Positions 1 to 10,364 are shown, numbered from the stretch's first letter. The stretch: DNA of 64,000 nucleotides from Leclercia sp. S52 (GCF_039727615.1 NZ_CP152474.1:124001-188000); one strand, 5' to 3'. Translations and numbers: made by a program. The notes: generated by a model from the letters alone, not told the origin.

Positions 1-926
1 AAACCGCGCGCGTTTTGCCAGATCATCGACCAGATGCCGCGATCGAACAGTTCCTGGGTGATTTCGCGTTTTTTCGCGCTGTCTTCAATATTGTTAATGC
101 TGTGCAGAATACCCAATCCCTCTTTGGCAATTTGCCACCGGCAGGCCGGAACACGCTTCACCTGTTCCGGGTAGCGTTTGTTGATGGCATCCAGCATTTC
201 GAGGATTTTCATATAGTGGCGCGAAGAGCGCATCCGCGTGTCGTCGGTGCCTGGCGTGTGCGATACCGATGCAGAGTGGATCAGATAGTCGTAATAGACT
301 TCGTCAATATACTGTACGCGTTTGGCCGTCAGCAGCACTTCCGTAGTCCAGGGAATATCCTGATGACGCAGGCCGTGTTCGAAGGTAAAGCCCTGCGCTT
401 TGATAAAGGCGTGGCGATAGATATTCAGCCAGGTGACGTGCAGGAACTTGCGCGAGGCCAGCGCCATCTGCAGCCACTCCGGGCCTTCCAGCACCCCTGT
501 AGAAGACAGCTTGTCGGACGGAAAAATCTTTTTCGATGGACGGCCATCGTCATAAATATAGGTGCCGTTACAGGTCGCTACATCCAGCTGGCCCGCAAAG
601 GCGATATCCAACAGGCGCGGGTACATGCCAGGGTAAATAACGTCATCAATATCGGGGAAGGCGACATATTCGCCGGTCGCCAGGGCAAGACCGGTATTAC
701 GCGCGGCCGATACGCCGCCATTTGGCTGGTCGATTATCCGGAAATGGCTAAATTCACTGGCATAGCGGGCGATCATTTCAGCTGAGCGATCCGTTGAGCC
801 GTCATTAACAATAATGAGTTCCAGGCTCGATAAATTCTGCTGTTTAATGCTGTCAAAAAAAGCGCTCAGAAATTTTTCGCCATTAAAAACGGCGACGATG
901 AGGCTTAATTGAGGCGTTTCAGACAT
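1..926 (-). CDS. waaH: WaaH-like LPS core glycosyltransferase (GT2), 3' end cut by window
   Basis: About 308 codons read from the ATG at 926 to the window edge without a stop; the C-terminus lies outside. It is a GT-A fold family 2 transferase: an N-terminal strand SLIVAVFNGE, the NDGSTDRS nucleotide-sugar motif near residues 41-48, GVSAARNTGL near 71-80 and a DIDD metal-binding motif near 92-95. Blocks such as STGVLEGPEWL and HQDIPWTTE resemble E. coli WaaH (YibD), which adds glucuronic acid to heptose III of the LPS inner core under phosphate starvation. That match rests on remembered sequence, and the sugar added here is inferred. In E. coli waaH lies between tdh and yibQ; here it sits downstream of waaL at the far end of the core locus. 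A run of seven T (coding strand) within the gene keeps the frame, unlike similar runs in waaL and waaQ. Confidence 0.8.
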   Translation of the reverse strand, partial: MSETPQLSLIVAVFNGEKFLSAFFDSIKQQNLSSLELIIVNDGSTDRSAEMIARYASEFSHFRIIDQPNGGVSAARNTGLALATGEYVAFPDIDDVIYPGMYPRLLDIAFAGQLDVATCNGTYIYDDGRPSKKIFPSDKLSSTGVLEGPEWLQMALASRKFLHVTWLNIYRHAFIKAQGFTFEHGLRHQDIPWTTEVLLTAKRVQYIDEVYYDYLIHSASVSHTPGTDDTRMRSSRHYMKILEMLDAINKRYPEQVKRVPACRWQIAKEGLGILHSINNIEDSAKKREITQELFDRGIWSMIWQNARG

Positions 927-1050
927 GCTTTCTCCGTAAAAATACGCAGCAATAAAAAGAGTATGACGAGGCCATTTGCTGGCAATTCGACAGCCGGCAG
1001 GCTAAAGCGTTCCGCGCCAGGGTGATTATTCCACTGGCGCGTCAGAGCGA

Positions 1051-2422
1051 TCAGGACGTTTGTTTTCCGCTCTGGGCAGGGCGCAGGGCGCACATGCCAA
1101 CCAGCAGGCCGGTCAGTAACATATACTGCTCAAGATAGTGATCTTTGAGGTTGTGATCGACCATGGTTCGGCAGAAGAAGCCGACGGTAAAGAGCAGCAG
1201 GAACATCCCTACCATCATGTTGCCGCGACGGAACTCACGCCAGCCGACATACCAGCAGCCCACCAGCAGAATCAGCCAGCCCGCGATGCCAACAACACCG
1301 TTCTGAATACCAAATTCAATCAGACCGTAGTGGCTATGAGGGATGTTAATACGGTTATCCTGGGTATCCCGGCGCAGCACATAGCGGAACGCCTCTTTTT
1401 TTGGCGCCTACGCCTGCCGGGTGTTCGGCAATCAGGCCCCAGCCCTGATGGAAGAAGCTGGCCCGACAGCCGTTAGAGTGGTTCATGGGCACACCCTGGC
1501 TATTAACCGGTACCGTTCCGTCTGTTTTGTTGTAGCAAAAGCTGGTGAAGGGGGCATTCCAGCCCGCAATGGCATCACTTTCAAGGTTTTGCCAGCGTGG
1601 GTCGGTTTTCCATGAGGCGTAACCGAGCAGCGCAGAAGCAACAATAAGACCAACCAGAATACCACCGGTGACAATGACCCTGCTGCGGCGCATGCTGTGC
1701 AGGCTCAAAAGGATGAAAGTAGAAAACAGGCTGCCGACCAGACCGATAGTGCCCCAACGGGTGTCTACCAGCGCGGTACACAGCAGGTTACTTAAGAGCA
1801 TTAACGCCAGCACGGGGGTGTTCAGGCGCAGGAAACGTTGATGTAACAGACCGCGCGCCAGCAACTCGGCCAGGATAAAGCCGGTGATCATATTGACCTG
1901 GAAGCTCATGCGGGTGCGGTTATAGACAATCCGCGTTTCACCCCAGTGAATAACCCCATCGCGCCAGTATAACCAGACAGTATCCAGTAAATGAACGCAG
2001 ACCACGCCCCAGAAGAAGAGGATCACCAGCGTAAAGAAGCGGGCGGCGGACATGGCGGGGAATGTTCTCTGGATCGCCGGCAATAATACCAGGCCAGCGC
2101 AGAACAATAATACCGGGCGTAACCACTGGCCACTCCAGGCAGAAACCATTTCTTTTATGTCCGGGGCGACAAAAAAGCCATTAATCAGAATAAAGAAAGT
2201 TAACGCCCATACCACAATAAGAACGAACTTAATTTTGCTTAAATCCAGCCGTTGTCTGGTTGTTATTCCGCTAAAAAACAGGCCGAGTGCCACGGCGACG
2301 ATGGGATAAATCAACCCATTGCGGTGAAACGGCAGCTGATCGTTGGGAATAGGCCAGACAAAACATAAAGCCAGTACAGCAAGGACTAACAGGCCTGTCA
2401 GAATGTTACGAGTATTTGTCAT
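1051..2422 (-). CDS. waaL: O-antigen ligase WaaL, frameshifted as sequenced
   Basis: Polytopic inner-membrane protein of the Wzy/RfaL O-antigen ligase family, which transfers undecaprenyl-linked O-polysaccharide to the lipid A core on the periplasmic face. The ATG at 2422 (MTNTRNILTG) starts a series of about ten hydrophobic segments. A large periplasmic loop contains the typical cysteine-rich stretch (SFCYNKTDG...SNGCRASFF), and the ligase-type histidine motif follows (NIPHSHYGLIEFG). The frame breaks in a run of seven T at 1396-1402. With six, the reading continues as GAKKEAFRYVLRRDTQDN straight into the second half and ends at 1051, giving 456 residues. I treat this as a sequencing error, not a pseudogene. 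The gene is more AT-rich by eye than its neighbours, common for this variable ligase. A longer upstream start (2533) is possible but would add a non-conserved tail. Confidence 0.85.
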
Positions 2423-2678
2423 ATATTTTGGGCTGGTTAAGGATTTTTCGGTTCTTGACCGGCTGGTTAACAATGCTGTGAGCGATCTCCACGGTTTTTC
2501 CGTGGGAAATAAAAAGCCAGAGAAAACTATCACAAATGGCAGACCTACAGAAGGACAATGTTTGTAAGCAAGAATAATCCGTTAGGCGCTTTCCGGGGCC
2601 AGGCTTTATGTATTACCCAGGCCTTAAAGGTTATAATTTGTTGTTATGGCAAGTCATTGCACAATAAACAGGAAAAGT

Positions 2679-3782
2679 ATGCATATTGTTCACACTGAAG
2701 CAGACGGTGGTAAGGGCGGTCAGCCATTACGCATCATTAATGAGTCCTTAGGGATGATTCAGCGCGGCCATCAGGTGACCATACTTTGCCCGGAGAGTGC
2801 ACCGCTACACGGCCTGGCGCGCGATGCCGGGTTAAGAGTGGTGACTATGCCGCTACGGCGTAAGAACCTGCAAAACCTGCAGCAGCTGCGTCGCTGGCTG
2901 AAAGAGAACCGTCAGTCCGTTGATATCATCAATAGTCACAATTCTGCCGATACCTGGCTGGTGGCGCTGGCCAATCTCACCCTCCCGGATCCGGTGCCGC
3001 TGGTGCGTACCCGGCATGCCTCCGGCGTTCCGCGCAATAACTGGACTACCCGCTGGCTGTTTCGCAAAGCCTGCGCCCATATCGTCACCACCGGCGAGGC
3101 ATTACGCCAGCAGATGGCAGATATCGGCGTGCCGATGGCTCAGAGCACTTCCGTGCCGAGCGGCGTGGATACCCAGCGTTTTCACCCGGCGGATAAACAG
3201 CAGGCCCGTGAGCACTGCGGCCTGTCGCAGGAGGATTTCTGGCTGGGCGTGGTGTCGCACCTGCGGCCTAACAAAGGCCATAGCGTGCTGCTGCGCGCCC
3301 TGGCCGCCATTGATAATCCGCACATCAGGCTGGCGATCGTCGGTGAAGGGCCGCATAAAGCGACGCTGGAGCAGGAGATTATCGCCCTGGGATTGCAGCA
3401 GCGGGTGGTGATGGCGGGGCATCGCAGCGATCCGGAGCGCTGGTTCCCGGCCTTTGATGTTGCGCTCAGCCCGTCGCATGATATGGAAGGCGTCCCGCAG
3501 GGGGTACTGCAGTCCCTGGCCTCGCGAATTGCGACCATTGCCACCGACGCGGGCGGCACGGCAGATGCGGTGATTAACGGCCAGACCGGGATCCTGATTG
3601 CACAGCGCGACGAAACAGCGCTGCGCGAGGCGATTGTGCAGTTATACGATGAAGGCGCACTGCGCGAAAAGCTGGCGCAGCAGGGGTACGATTACCTGTG
3701 CAGCCATTTCACCCGCGAGTGCATGCTGGAGGCGATGGAAAAGGTCTTTTCCACCGCGGTTCAGCGCAGCAGGTCGCGGTAG
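2679..3782 (+). CDS. GT4 family glycosyltransferase in the LPS core locus
   Basis: A 367-residue GT-B transferase. The N-terminal acceptor domain begins MHIVHTEADGGKGGQPLRI. The C-terminal Glyco_transf_1 domain shows VVSHLRPNKGHSVLL, the AIVGEGP strand and the donor-binding segment ALSPSHDMEGVPQGVLQSLA (E-x7-E type). The ATG at 2679 is preceded by AGGAAAAG and is preferred to the ATG at 2646, which has no ribosome site. It is the only plus-strand gene among the core genes and converges on the WaaG/WabG-type gene with a 22-bp overlap. Most likely it adds an outer-core hexose or hexosamine (the role of the WabH/WabK/WaaK class), but donor and linkage cannot be read from the sequence. The 256 bp between it and waaL holds its promoter and no other gene that I can see. 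Confidence 0.8.
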   Translation: MHIVHTEADGGKGGQPLRIINESLGMIQRGHQVTILCPESAPLHGLARDAGLRVVTMPLRRKNLQNLQQLRRWLKENRQSVDIINSHNSADTWLVALANLTLPDPVPLVRTRHASGVPRNNWTTRWLFRKACAHIVTTGEALRQQMADIGVPMAQSTSVPSGVDTQRFHPADKQQAREHCGLSQEDFWLGVVSHLRPNKGHSVLLRALAAIDNPHIRLAIVGEGPHKATLEQEIIALGLQQRVVMAGHRSDPERWFPAFDVALSPSHDMEGVPQGVLQSLASRIATIATDAGGTADAVINGQTGILIAQRDETALREAIVQLYDEGALREKLAQQGYDYLCSHFTRECMLEAMEKVFSTAVQRSRSR

Positions 3783-4870
3783 AGCGCCTGCAGCTCTTTT
3801 GCCATCCGTTCCAGGGTATAAGGCTCAGCAGTGGCGCGTGCCGCTGCTGAATAATCCACACCCTGTTCCCGGCCATTCAGCCATTCGGCGATCGCCTGCT
3901 GATAGCCAGCACCGTCGAGCGCATCGCGCACCCAGCCGTTAACCCCCTCTTCAATCCACTCCGCCGCACCGCAGCCAGGGCTGGTGAGCAGCGGCAGGCC
4001 GCAGGCCAGCGCTTCGACGCAGACGTTCGGGAAGGGATCGTAAAGCGTCGGCAGGATCAGCGCGTCGGCGGTGCCGTACACCTGACGCACATCGGCAACC
4101 GGCCCCAGAAAACGCACCCGGGACGCCACGCCGAGGGTCTGCGCCAGCTTTTCAAATTTGCGCGCATGCTTATCGCGCCCGGCGACCAGCAGCCAGACCT
4201 CCGGATGAGGAACAATAGCGCGCAGCGCTGTCGCCACCCCTTTACGGCTGAACCCGGAGCCGACATAGGCCAGCACCGGTGCTGCCAGGGGGATCCCCAG
4301 CGCGTCACGTTGGGAGAGCGCGCGCACCTCAGGGCTGAAGTGGGCGGTATCCACACCGTTGTAGATCACCGTCAGCTTATCATCCGGCAGGCCAAAACGG
4401 CGGGCGATATCATCCCGCACCATCTTCGAATTACAGATCACGTTGCGCAGCGCAGGATGGGTAAACATCTGCACTTCCGCCTGCAAAATATAGCGATGAT
4501 AGCGGCTCAGGGACTGCGCCCAGCGCGCCAGCGGCGACTGGATGCGGTTGTACTGCGCAAGCCAGGTGGCATGTACGCCATCCCCGGCGCGAAAGATAGT
4601 CGCCCCCGGAATACGCTCATGGCTCTGCACGATATCGAACTGCGCAAACTGCGCCGCCGCGGCGTCGGCAAAACCTGATTCGCGGTCGAGACGGTTGCGG
4701 AAGGCCGGGTTGACCGTCAGGGTTTTCCAGCCGGCGGCGTCCTCCCACTGACGGGCGATCAGCGTCACGTCCAGGGCCGTATCCTGCGCCAGCACGTTCA
4801 GCGCGCGAGAGACAAAGCGCTCTGCGCCGCCGTTGGGGTTATAGGTCTGTCGGACGATAGCGAGCTTCAT
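3761..4870 (-). CDS. LPS core glycosyltransferase, WaaG/WabG family (GT4)
   Basis: A 369-residue GT-B glycosyltransferase. Its diagnostic blocks match the WaaG/WabG group: NPNGGAERFVSRAL at the start, VQSHERIPG and FRAGDGVHATWL near residues 80-105, SRYHRYILQAE, GSGFSRKGVATAL opening the donor domain, and LPTLYDPFPNVCVEALACG, which holds the catalytic glutamate loop. WaaG adds glucose to heptose I in E. coli; WabG of Klebsiella is linked to galacturonic acid on heptose II. Sequence alone does not choose between them, so no symbol is given. The start overlaps the waaQ stop by 4 bases (ATGA), indicating translational coupling within the hldD-waaF-waaC-waaQ transcript. Confidence 0.85.
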   Translation of the reverse strand: MKLAIVRQTYNPNGGAERFVSRALNVLAQDTALDVTLIARQWEDAAGWKTLTVNPAFRNRLDRESGFADAAAAQFAQFDIVQSHERIPGATIFRAGDGVHATWLAQYNRIQSPLARWAQSLSRYHRYILQAEVQMFTHPALRNVICNSKMVRDDIARRFGLPDDKLTVIYNGVDTAHFSPEVRALSQRDALGIPLAAPVLAYVGSGFSRKGVATALRAIVPHPEVWLLVAGRDKHARKFEKLAQTLGVASRVRFLGPVADVRQVYGTADALILPTLYDPFPNVCVEALACGLPLLTSPGCGAAEWIEEGVNGWVRDALDGAGYQQAIAEWLNGREQGVDYSAAARATAEPYTLERMAKELQALYRDLLR

Positions 4871-5971
4871 GCCGGGTTTTCCAGCAGCAGGGTATCGATG
4901 GCGCTCAGCACCATTTGCGGAGTGATTGCCGTAATGCAGTCGGAGACGCCGCTGTCGCCGCAGCCCGCTTTACCACAGGGCTGACAGGTGAAGCCGGCAA
5001 CGATCACGCGGTAGTTCACGCCCCACGGCGCCCACTTGATCGCTCCTGTCGGGCCGAAGATGGCAACAGTTGGCGTTCCCACCGCGCTGGCGAGGTGCAT
5101 CGGCATCGAATCGACGCCAAAATAGACCCGCGCATGTTTCATCAGCGCACCCAGCTCTTTCAGGTTGAGCTGGCCGCTTAAGTCAAACACCGGCTGGGTG
5201 AGCGCGGCACGCAGCTCATCCATGTAGGCGGACTCTTCTTTTGACGGCGCCGCAGAGAGGATAATCGGCAGGCCGCGGGCCGCCAGGTTATCGATGGTCG
5301 CCGCCAGCTTGTTGATATCCCAGGCCTTAAACATCCAGCGCGACGTCGGGTGTACCAGAATGTAGGACTGACTCTTCAGCCCGAAGCCAGCCAGTTTCTC
5401 CGCAATCGACGCTTCCGCCGCATCGCCCGGCACAAACAGGGTATGTTTATCGGCATCGGTCTGCGGATGAATGCCGATCCGCCGCAGCGCATCCAGATTC
5501 ACCTCCACCATATGGCGACTGTTATCCTGGATCGCCGGATAGAGGGTGGTGAAGGATTTCACCCAGCGGCGCCGCGCCAGCCCGCCGCGTTTATCGGGCT
5601 TAAAGCCGACGGACACGCGGGGTTTCAGACGACGCGCGAGACGTGCGCCATGCCAGTGTTCGGTGAGGTTGATCAGCACGTCATACTGACGCGCCTTCAG
5701 GGTATTCAGCAGAGCACGGTACAGGCGGAACTGCTCGAACCAGCCTTTTTTTGCGCCAGTTGCGGCCAATGGTATGCACCTGGTCGATACAGGGGTGGCT
5801 GGTGAGCATCGCCTGGGTGTCGTCATACACCAGGGCATCCACTTCGACATTGGGGTAGTTCTTTTTCAACACCGTAAAGACCGGCGAGGTCAGCAGGACG
5901 TCGCCGTGGTGACGCAGCTTAACGATCAGCACGCGCTTCGGTGGGCGCTCCGCTGAGAAAAAATCAGACAT
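4867..5971 (-). CDS. waaQ: Lipopolysaccharide heptosyltransferase III WaaQ, frameshifted as sequenced
   Basis: GT9 (ADP-heptose:LPS heptosyltransferase) that adds heptose III to heptose II of the inner core at the cytoplasmic face. The start at 5971 gives MSDFFSAERPPKRVLIVKLR followed by HHGDVLLTSPV, the GT9 N-terminal acceptor motif. The C-terminal half carries YILVHPTSRWMFKAWD and YFGVDSMPMHLASAVGTP, the donor-binding D-S-x-P-x-H motif of this family. The frame breaks in seven T at 5746-5752 (A on the coding strand); six restores IGRNWRKKGWFEQFRLYR and a 367-residue protein. The start overlaps the waaC stop by 8 bases. The frameshift looks like a homopolymer error, because both halves are fully conserved. 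Confidence 0.88.
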
Positions 5972-6951
5972 AGGCTCTCTCTGCTGCCAGCAACGGCTCT
6001 AATTGCGCAAATACCGCAGCGGCGGAAAGGTCGCTCAGCTGCGATGAATGTTCCGGGCGGCAGATATATTGATTTTTGCCGTAGCCGCCAATCAGACCCG
6101 GATCCGTCGGGCCGTAAAGCGTAATATTAGGACGATCCAGCGCTGCCGTCAGGTGACTGAGGCCGGTATCCACCGACACTACCGCCGTGGCACCCGCCAG
6201 CTGCTGCGCCACGCCGTCCAGCTTCATCCGGGGCAGTACGTCCACGTAATCAAAACCTTCTGCCAGCCGCTTCGCCCGCGCCTCTTCATGCGGGGCGCCC
6301 CACGGGAGCCTGATGCGCAGGCCCGTACCGCTCAGCAGGCCGATCAGCTCGCGCCAGTGGGCTTCCGGCCAGTGTTTATCATCCCGGGTGGTAGCGTGCA
6401 GGAAGATGAGATAAGGCGTGCTTGCGTGTTCCGCGTCGTGCAGGAAGTGCCGGGAAATCGCGTAATCCCCCCTGCATTTGCGGTTTCGCGTAGCCCAGGC
6501 TTTTGGCGAACAGCTCCCGGGTGCGCTCCACCGCGTGCTGCTGCTTCGCGATCGCATGACGGCGGTTGTAGAACAGGCTCGCCAGCGGCTCGCGGGCGCT
6601 GTGCCAGTCCATTCCGTGCTTTACGCCGTGCGCCAGTCGGGTGACCAGCGCCGCGCTTTTGACCAGCCCCTGAGCGTCGATGATCGCATCGTAACGCTGG
6701 GCCTGAACCGCATCGCGAAAGGCCTGACGCTCGGCCTTAATGGGGGCGGAGAACCAGGCTTTGCGCCAGCGACGGATCGCCACCGGGATCACCCGGTCTA
6801 CGGCTTCGTGCCAGCCCGGGATCTGCGCGAAGCCTTCTTCCACGACCCAGTCAAAACGGATGTCCGGAATCGCCTGCATGGCGTCGGTGAGCGAGGGCAG
6901 GGTATGCAGCACGTCGCCCATCGAGGAGGTTTTAACGATCAGTACCCGCAT
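5964..6951 (-). CDS. waaC: ADP-heptose:LPS heptosyltransferase I WaaC, frameshifted as sequenced
   Basis: Adds the first L-glycero-D-manno-heptose to Kdo2-lipid A, an essential step for a normal core. The N-terminus MRVLIVKTSSMGDVLHTLP is the classic WaaC start, with the SMGDVLH acceptor loop. The C-terminal part contains FLHATTRDDKHWPEAHWREL, LPWGAPHEEARAKRLAEGF and SVDTGLSHLTAALDRP, the ADP-heptose site. Six C at 6467-6472 (G on the coding strand) shift the frame; five gives PQMQGDYAISRHFL and a 328-residue protein, close to the E. coli length. The gene lies 3 bases after waaF and overlaps waaQ, so it sits inside one operon. Loss of waaC would be expected to give a deep-rough strain, so a genuine mutation is unlikely. 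Confidence 0.9.
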
Positions 6952-6954
6952 CCG

Positions 6955-8001
6955 TTATCCTTCTTCGCTCAACAGCAGTTCGTTAAGCTCGTCGAGGACA
7001 CGCTGCGGGGTAATGTCGATCAGGCTCTGGTGATAGCCTTCGGCGGCGTCACCCTTACGTACTTTGTGGTAGCCGGTGATCAGGCGGATCACGCGCGCTT
7101 TATGCGACAGCGGCGGGGTGAAGTCCGGGCTGCTCGGGCCGTACAGCGCCACCAGCGGGCGGTTCAGCGCCGCGGCGACGTGCATCAGGCCGGAGTCGTT
7201 AGTGACCACGGCTTTACAGGCGGCCAACAGGATAACGGCCTGCTCCAGCTGGGTTTCCCCCGCCAGATTACGGCACCAGGCCTGTTGCTCGATGCTCAGC
7301 GTGGCGAGGATTTCATTGCCCGCCTCATGATCTTTCGCCGAGCCAAACAGCACAATCTGATAGCCTTCGTCGATCAGCTGCTTCGCCAGCTCAGCGTAGT
7401 GATAGTGCGGCCAGCGCTTCGCCGGGCCGAACTCTGCGCCAGGGCAGAAGCCAATCAGCGGACGATCGGGCAACAGGCCAAAGGCGTTACAGGTCTGGGA
7501 TTTTTCACCCTCGTTAACCTGCAGCTGCGGCCAGAGCAGCGGCTGGGGCAGATCTTTCGCGCTGCGCATCACGCCTTTGTCGTAGGCCAGCGCTACATAG
7601 CGCTCCACCATCAGCGGCCAGGCCTCTTTATCCAGTATGCGGGCGTCGTTCAGCAGGCCGTAGCGCATCTCGCCACGCCAGCCGGTACGGTGCGGCACGC
7701 TGGCGAAGAAAGGCACCAGCGCGGACTTGAAGGAGTTAGGCAGCACGTAGGCGCGGTCGTAGCGCTTGTCGCGCAGGTTATGGCCGAGCTTGCGGCGTTC
7801 GGCAAGCTCCAGCGCCCCGTGGCCGAGCGGCATCGGGATCGCTTCGTTAACTTCCGGCATCCGCGATAACAGCGGACGGCACCACGCGGGTGCCATCACG
7901 TCGATTATCGCCTGGGGATAGCGCGCCTTGAGCGTGCGATAGAGACTTTGCGACATCATCATGTCGCCCACCCATGACGGGCCGATCACCAGTATCTTCA
8001 T
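6955..8001 (-). CDS. waaF: ADP-heptose:LPS heptosyltransferase II
   Basis: Intact 348-residue GT9 enzyme, the same length as E. coli WaaF, which adds heptose II to heptose I. It opens MKILVIGPSWVGDMMMSQSL with the family VGDMMMSQ motif. The donor half includes GFCPGAEFGPAKRWPHYHYA, the VLFGSAKDHEAG loop and TNDSGLMHVAAALNRP with the conserved D-S-G-x-M-H. It is second in the hldD-waaF-waaC-waaQ operon, 9 bases after hldD and 3 before waaC. Nothing unusual was seen. Confidence 0.96.
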   Translation of the reverse strand: MKILVIGPSWVGDMMMSQSLYRTLKARYPQAIIDVMAPAWCRPLLSRMPEVNEAIPMPLGHGALELAERRKLGHNLRDKRYDRAYVLPNSFKSALVPFFASVPHRTGWRGEMRYGLLNDARILDKEAWPLMVERYVALAYDKGVMRSAKDLPQPLLWPQLQVNEGEKSQTCNAFGLLPDRPLIGFCPGAEFGPAKRWPHYHYAELAKQLIDEGYQIVLFGSAKDHEAGNEILATLSIEQQAWCRNLAGETQLEQAVILLAACKAVVTNDSGLMHVAAALNRPLVALYGPSSPDFTPPLSHKARVIRLITGYHKVRKGDAAEGYHQSLIDITPQRVLDELNELLLSEEG

Positions 8002-8010
8002 GCTTATTTC

Positions 8011-8943
8011 TTACGCGTTGCGATTCAGCCAGGCCATATATTCCGTCACCCCTTCGGCAACGGTCTTGAACGGCTTGTCATAGCCTGCGGCACGCAGGTT
8101 GGTCAGATCCGCCTGGGTGAATGCCTGGTAGCGGCCTTTCAGCTTATCCGGGAACGGGATGTACTCAAGGCTGCCTTTCTGATGGTACGCCAGCGCAGCA
8201 TCGGCTACCGCCTGGAAGGATTCTGCCCGGCCGGTCCCCAGGTTGAAGATGCCGGAAACGCCGTTCTCCCAGAACCACAGGTTCACCGCTGCCACGTCGC
8301 CCACATAGACGAAGTCACGCTTGAAGCCATCGCTGCCTTCGAACAGTTTCGGGGTTTCGCCGTTGTTCAGCTGGGTATTGAGGTGGAAGGCCACGCTCGC
8401 CATGCTGCCTTTGTGGCCTTCGCGCGGTCCGTAGACGTTGAAGTAGCGGAAGCCAACGATCTGCGAGTTTGCTTCTGGCAGTACCTGGCGCACGTACTCG
8501 TCGAACAGGAACTTGGAGTAGCCGTAGACGTTCAGCGGCTGCTCGTACTCGCGGGATTCAATAAAGTCAGAGGTGCGTCCGCCGTAGGTCGCCGCGGAAG
8601 AGGCGTACAGGAACGGAATTTCACGCTCCAGGCAGTAGTGCAGGATCTCTTTGGAGTACTGATAGTTATTATCCATCATGTACTTGCCGTCCCACTCGGT
8701 GGTGGAGGAGCAGGCACCTTCATGGAAGATAGCCTCGATCTCACCGAACTCTTCACCCGCCATAATCTGGATAAGGAAATCTTCTTTATCCATGTAGTCG
8801 GCAATGTTCAGATCCACCAGGTTAACAAACTTGGTGCCGTCTTTCAGGTTGTCCACCACCAGGATGTCGGTGATGCCTTTGTCATTGAGGGCCTTAATAA
8901 TATTGCTGCCGATAAAACCCGCGCCGCCGGTAACGATGATCAT
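8011..8943 (-). CDS. hldD: ADP-L-glycero-D-manno-heptose 6-epimerase
   Basis: Converts ADP-D-glycero- to ADP-L-glycero-D-manno-heptose, the donor used by WaaC, WaaF and WaaQ encoded just downstream. The ATG at 8943 gives [20 protein letters not shown], the NAD(P)-binding GxxGxxG of the extended SDR family, and a 310-residue protein as in E. coli. An in-frame extension to 9072 was rejected because it precedes the Rossmann strand. The catalytic Y-x3-K appears as [14 protein letters not shown], with the serine in [10 protein letters not shown]. First gene of the core operon; a candidate promoter lies about 55-85 bases upstream. Confidence 0.97.
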   Translation of the reverse strand: MIIVTGGAGFIGSNIIKALNDKGITDILVVDNLKDGTKFVNLVDLNIADYMDKEDFLIQIMAGEEFGEIEAIFHEGACSSTTEWDGKYMMDNNYQYSKEILHYCLEREIPFLYASSAATYGGRTSDFIESREYEQPLNVYGYSKFLFDEYVRQVLPEANSQIVGFRYFNVYGPREGHKGSMASVAFHLNTQLNNGETPKLFEGSDGFKRDFVYVGDVAAVNLWFWENGVSGIFNLGTGRAESFQAVADAALAYHQKGSLEYIPFPDKLKGRYQAFTQADLTNLRAAGYDKPFKTVAEGVTEYMAWLNRNA

Positions 8944-8998
8944 AGCTGTAACCTTTGAAGTATGTAGTCCGGGGACAATCCCGGACGCTAATGTTTCT

Positions 8999-9027
8999 AT
9001 CATATCATTAGTATGGCTGCCCTTCAG
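8999..9027 (-). promoter_or_regulatory. Candidate sigma-70 promoter for the hldD-waa operon
   Basis: On the minus strand CTGAAG (9022-9027) is followed after 17 bases by TATGAT (8999-9004), a good -10 with a moderate -35. It lies in the 215-bp space between the divergent hldD and kbl genes. E. coli hldD also has a heat-shock promoter; I could not find a convincing sigma-32 match here. No JUMPstart/ops element was noticed in the locus. Confidence 0.4.
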
Positions 9028-9158
9028 CCATTCACCTTCACAGCGCAGGGGTACACGTGATTTATGCTGCAAAAACGAGAACTGTTAATGCGTCATCTCG
9101 TATCGGGGTATAGCTTTGGGTAATATGTGCCGAAATTTGCCGAGTCTGGAGAATTGCA

Positions 9159-10355
9159 ATGCGTGGTGATTTTTACAAACAGTTAAACAGTGACCTGGAA
9201 ACCGCGCGAGCGGAAGGGTTGTTCAAAGAAGAGCGAATCATTACGTCCGCTCAACAGGCGGATATCACCGTTGCCGACGGCAGCCACGTGATCAACTTCT
9301 GCGCCAACAACTACTTAGGTCTTGCGAATCACCCTGAGCTGATCGCTGCCGCGAAGGCAGGCATGGACACCCACGGTTTTGGCATGGCCTCCGTGCGTTT
9401 CATCTGCGGCACCCAGGACAGCCACAAGGCGCTGGAGAGCAAGCTGGCCGCCTTCCTCGGCATGGAAGATGCGATTCTGTACTCTTCCTGTTTCGACGCC
9501 AACGGCGGTCTGTTTGAGACCCTGCTTGGTGCGGAAGATGCCATTATTTCCGATGCCCTGAACCACGCGTCGATCATCGACGGCGTGCGTCTGTGTAAAG
9601 CGAAGCGTTTCCGCTACGCCAACAACGACATGGTTGAGCTGGAAGCCCGTCTGAAAGAGGCCCGCGAGGCCGGTGCGCGTCACGTGCTGATCGCCACCGA
9701 CGGCGTGTTCTCTATGGACGGCGTGATCGCGAACCTGAAAGGCGTCTGCGACCTGGCGGACAAATACGATGCGCTGGTGATGGTTGATGACTCGCACGCG
9801 GTCGGTTTTGTCGGTGAAAACGGTCGTGGCTCCCATGAATACTGCGACGTAATGGGCCGCGTGGACATCATCACCGGTACGCTGGGCAAAGCGCTCGGCG
9901 GCGCGTCCGGCGGCTATACCGCTGCACGCAAAGAGGTGGTGGAGTGGCTGCGTCAGCGTTCCCGTCCGTACCTGTTCTCCAACTCGCTGGCCCCGGCCAT
10001 TGTTTCCGCCTCCATCAAGGTGCTGGAGATGGTGGAGTCCGGTGCCGAACTGCGTGACCGTCTGTGGTCCAACGCCCGTCTGTTCCGCGAAAAAATGACC
10101 GCGGCGGGCTTTACCCTGGCCGGTGCCGATCACGCCATTATCCCGGTGATGCTGGGCGATGCCGTAGTGGCGCAGAACTTTGCCCGCGAGCTGCAAAAAG
10201 AGGGCATTTACGTCACCGGTTTCTTCTTCCCGGTGGTGCCAAAAGGTCAGGCGCGTATTCGCACCCAGATGTCGGCGGCGCATTCCCCTGAACAAATTGA
10301 GCGTGCGGTGGAAGCCTTTACCCGCATCGGCAAACAACTGGGCGTGATTGCCTGA
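9159..10355 (+). CDS. kbl: 2-amino-3-ketobutyrate CoA ligase (glycine C-acetyltransferase)
   Basis: Intact 398-residue PLP enzyme of the alpha-oxoamine synthase family, nearly identical to E. coli Kbl. It cleaves 2-amino-3-ketobutyrate with CoA to glycine and acetyl-CoA, completing threonine breakdown begun by Tdh. Visible landmarks are [44 protein letters not shown] and the PLP-lysine loop [15 protein letters not shown] (Lys near 244). The ATG has TCTGGAG 7 bases upstream. It is followed by tdh after 9 bases, forming the kbl-tdh operon (Lrp-controlled in E. coli). Confidence 0.98.
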   Translation: MRGDFYKQLNSDLETARAEGLFKEERIITSAQQADITVADGSHVINFCANNYLGLANHPELIAAAKAGMDTHGFGMASVRFICGTQDSHKALESKLAAFLGMEDAILYSSCFDANGGLFETLLGAEDAIISDALNHASIIDGVRLCKAKRFRYANNDMVELEARLKEAREAGARHVLIATDGVFSMDGVIANLKGVCDLADKYDALVMVDDSHAVGFVGENGRGSHEYCDVMGRVDIITGTLGKALGGASGGYTAARKEVVEWLRQRSRPYLFSNSLAPAIVSASIKVLEMVESGAELRDRLWSNARLFREKMTAAGFTLAGADHAIIPVMLGDAVVAQNFARELQKEGIYVTGFFFPVVPKGQARIRTQMSAAHSPEQIERAVEAFTRIGKQLGVIA

Positions 10356-10364
10356 GGACGCGTA

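Noticed and set aside
15-785. Plus-strand 256-codon frame at the left edge
   Set aside because: The minus strand encodes a clear GT2 transferase over the same bases; the plus-strand frame has no ribosome site or recognisable family.
6478-7869. A 463-codon plus-strand frame across waaC and waaF
   Set aside because: Shadow of conserved heptosyltransferase genes; composition is rich in R/Q/H/V, typical of antisense frames, and no domain is visible.
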